A stretch of 64,000 nucleotides of DNA from Simmondsia chinensis. Taxonomy: Eukaryota > Streptophyta > Magnoliopsida > Caryophyllales > Simmondsiaceae. The notes under the pieces were generated by a model, which searched no databases, was not told the DNA's origin, and worked only from the letters and a program-made list of their open reading frames with translations. The stretch lies in the NCBI GenBank assembly GCA_018398585.1, contig JAGTTD010000010.1, positions 17,172,005 to 17,236,004 of the forward strand, in the 5' to 3' direction. Position numbers and translations under genes: made by a program. Shown here in pieces: positions 63,078-64,000 of the stretch (positions are counted from its first letter, which is position 1; every line of letters starts with the position of its first letter).

Positions 63078-64000
63078 ATGCCAGCCTACTTTAATACTGT
63101 TGTTGACATTCTCGCCTACTTCGCTATCCTGCTTTACTATGGAACCGAAATATTTAAAGCAGTCTTTTTTCGGTATGGGCTCTGATCCAATCTTGTATGC
63201 TTGGCTTGGCGGAGGAACAGAACTTGAGTTCCATTATAGTCGGGTCTTGGATCGATCGAGTTGTCAGCTTTTCAATTCCGAGACTCTTCTCTAAAGTTCC
63301 AACTTCTCATTCACCTCTTCTCTATACTTTCCTGCCATAACTATATAATCCACGAAAAACATGTACCAAGGCACACCCCCTTGGATGTGCTTAGTGAGCT
63401 CGTTCATAACTAGAAGGAACAAAAAGGGACTCAGGGTTGATCCTTGGTGTACCCCAACTATAATGGAAAAAACATCTGTGTACACACATTTGTTAATGCG
63501 TCCCCGTACATGTTTTTAATGGCTCGGATATAGGGCACGGAGATGCCTTTTTTTTCCCAAACCCTCCATACGACCTCTCTCGACACTCTATCATATGCCT
63601 TCTCCAAATCATTAAAAACCATGTGAAGATCCTCTTGTCTATCTCTGTAGTGCTCTTCGTCCTTCTTAGTAGATGTATGGCTTCTATAGTTGATCTATCA
63701 GGCATAAATCCAAATTGGTTCTCCGTCACACCTGTTTGTTGCCGTAACCTTCCTTCTTTGACCCACTCGCATAGCTTCAGGGTGTGGCTCATTAGTTTGA
63801 TAACCTATAGTTGATACAACTCTGAATGTCGCCTTTATTCTTATACTTCGAAATTAATGTGCTCTTCATCTACTTGTCAGGCATCTTCTTATCTTGAAGA
63901 AATTGTTGAATAGTTTAGTGAACCAACCAATGCCCTTCTCTTCAGTGCATTTCCATGCCTCAATGGGTATTTTATCTGGGCCGACTGCTTTACCCTGCTC
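63078..64000 (-). pseudogene. LINE reverse transcriptase, broken
   Basis: Fingers and palm motifs (NQFGFMPDRST, FNDLEKAYD-like, GSTLSPFLF) are clear in changing frames. The catalytic box reads FVDY instead of F/YADD, so it is inactive. Part of the following region with EPIPKKDCFKYFGS occurs at about 63130-63180. Confidence 0.8.

Larger units (their letters stand above)
61485..64000 (-). mobile_element. RTE LINE, split by a Mutator-type element, runs off the window
   Basis: On the minus strand the LINE enters at 64000 with EQGKAVGPDKIP, the conserved GPD segment before reverse transcriptase. It continues with QFGFMPDRSTIEAIHLLR, GVHQGSTLSPFLFLLVM and FFVDYIVM (the F/YADD box degenerated), then at 63078 is interrupted, resuming at 62337 with GWHKWKMASVVLCDRKFP-like coding. 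The 3' end near 61485 reads GGTTAGTTGTTGTTATA. Several frameshifts are present. Confidence 0.85.

Overview
The window is nuclear DNA of a flowering plant, most likely a eudicot. The evidence is four-exon and intron-containing genes with GT-AG sites, LTR retrotransposons primed by initiator-Met tRNA (TGGTATCAGAGC), RTE-type LINEs with GTTGTT tails, Tourist and Mutator-type MITEs, and a small insertion of plastid rRNA sequence. I cannot name the species. Most of the 64 kb is transposon-derived and only two host genes are convincing.

Layout. 1-2.6 kb is AT-rich DNA with degenerate repeats. 2.6-23.7 kb is one old minus-strand copia retrotransposon split by later insertions: a 5S-headed SINE (3669-3863), an internally deleted copia element (4301-7371), a TRIM (8223-9282) and a 13.7 kb Tat-lineage Ty3/gypsy element (9533-23227). 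The Tat element carries gag, a dual-RNase-H pol, an antisense spliced ORF, four hairpin-bearing tandem arrays and an antisense F-box gene. 24.5-30.5 kb holds a GACCCAA-type repeat, an RTE LINE, a second 5S-headed SINE and two long-inverted-repeat elements.

30.9-35.2 kb is an intact four-exon STP7-like monosaccharide/proton symporter gene, with TRIM-like insertions in introns 1 and 2. 35.6-47.5 kb contains a solo LTR, a palindromic-repeat region, MITEs, a chimeric plastid rRNA insertion and a decayed 5.2 kb copia element. 47.5-47.8 kb looks like a promoter and 5' leader with site II motifs and a telo-box. I suspect it serves the bacterial-type ribosomal protein S6 gene whose first coding exon is at 59036. 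The DNA between them holds a gag-only LTR element (47954-49924), two Tourist MITEs, a 5.27 kb LTR element with unrecognised ORFs (51001-56270) and a LINE fragment. 61.5-64 kb is another RTE LINE, split by a Mutator-type element with a 9-bp target duplication.

Best candidates for something undescribed are: the 51001-56270 LTR element, whose internal region encodes about 1000 codons with no gag or pol motif; the F-box gene with its own antisense TATA box inside the Tat element; the hairpin-unit arrays of that element; and the 5S-headed SINE sharing a 3' tail with the local RTE LINEs. Coordinates of repeats and exon ends come from reading the sequence by eye. All family assignments rest on motif recognition, not on a database search.
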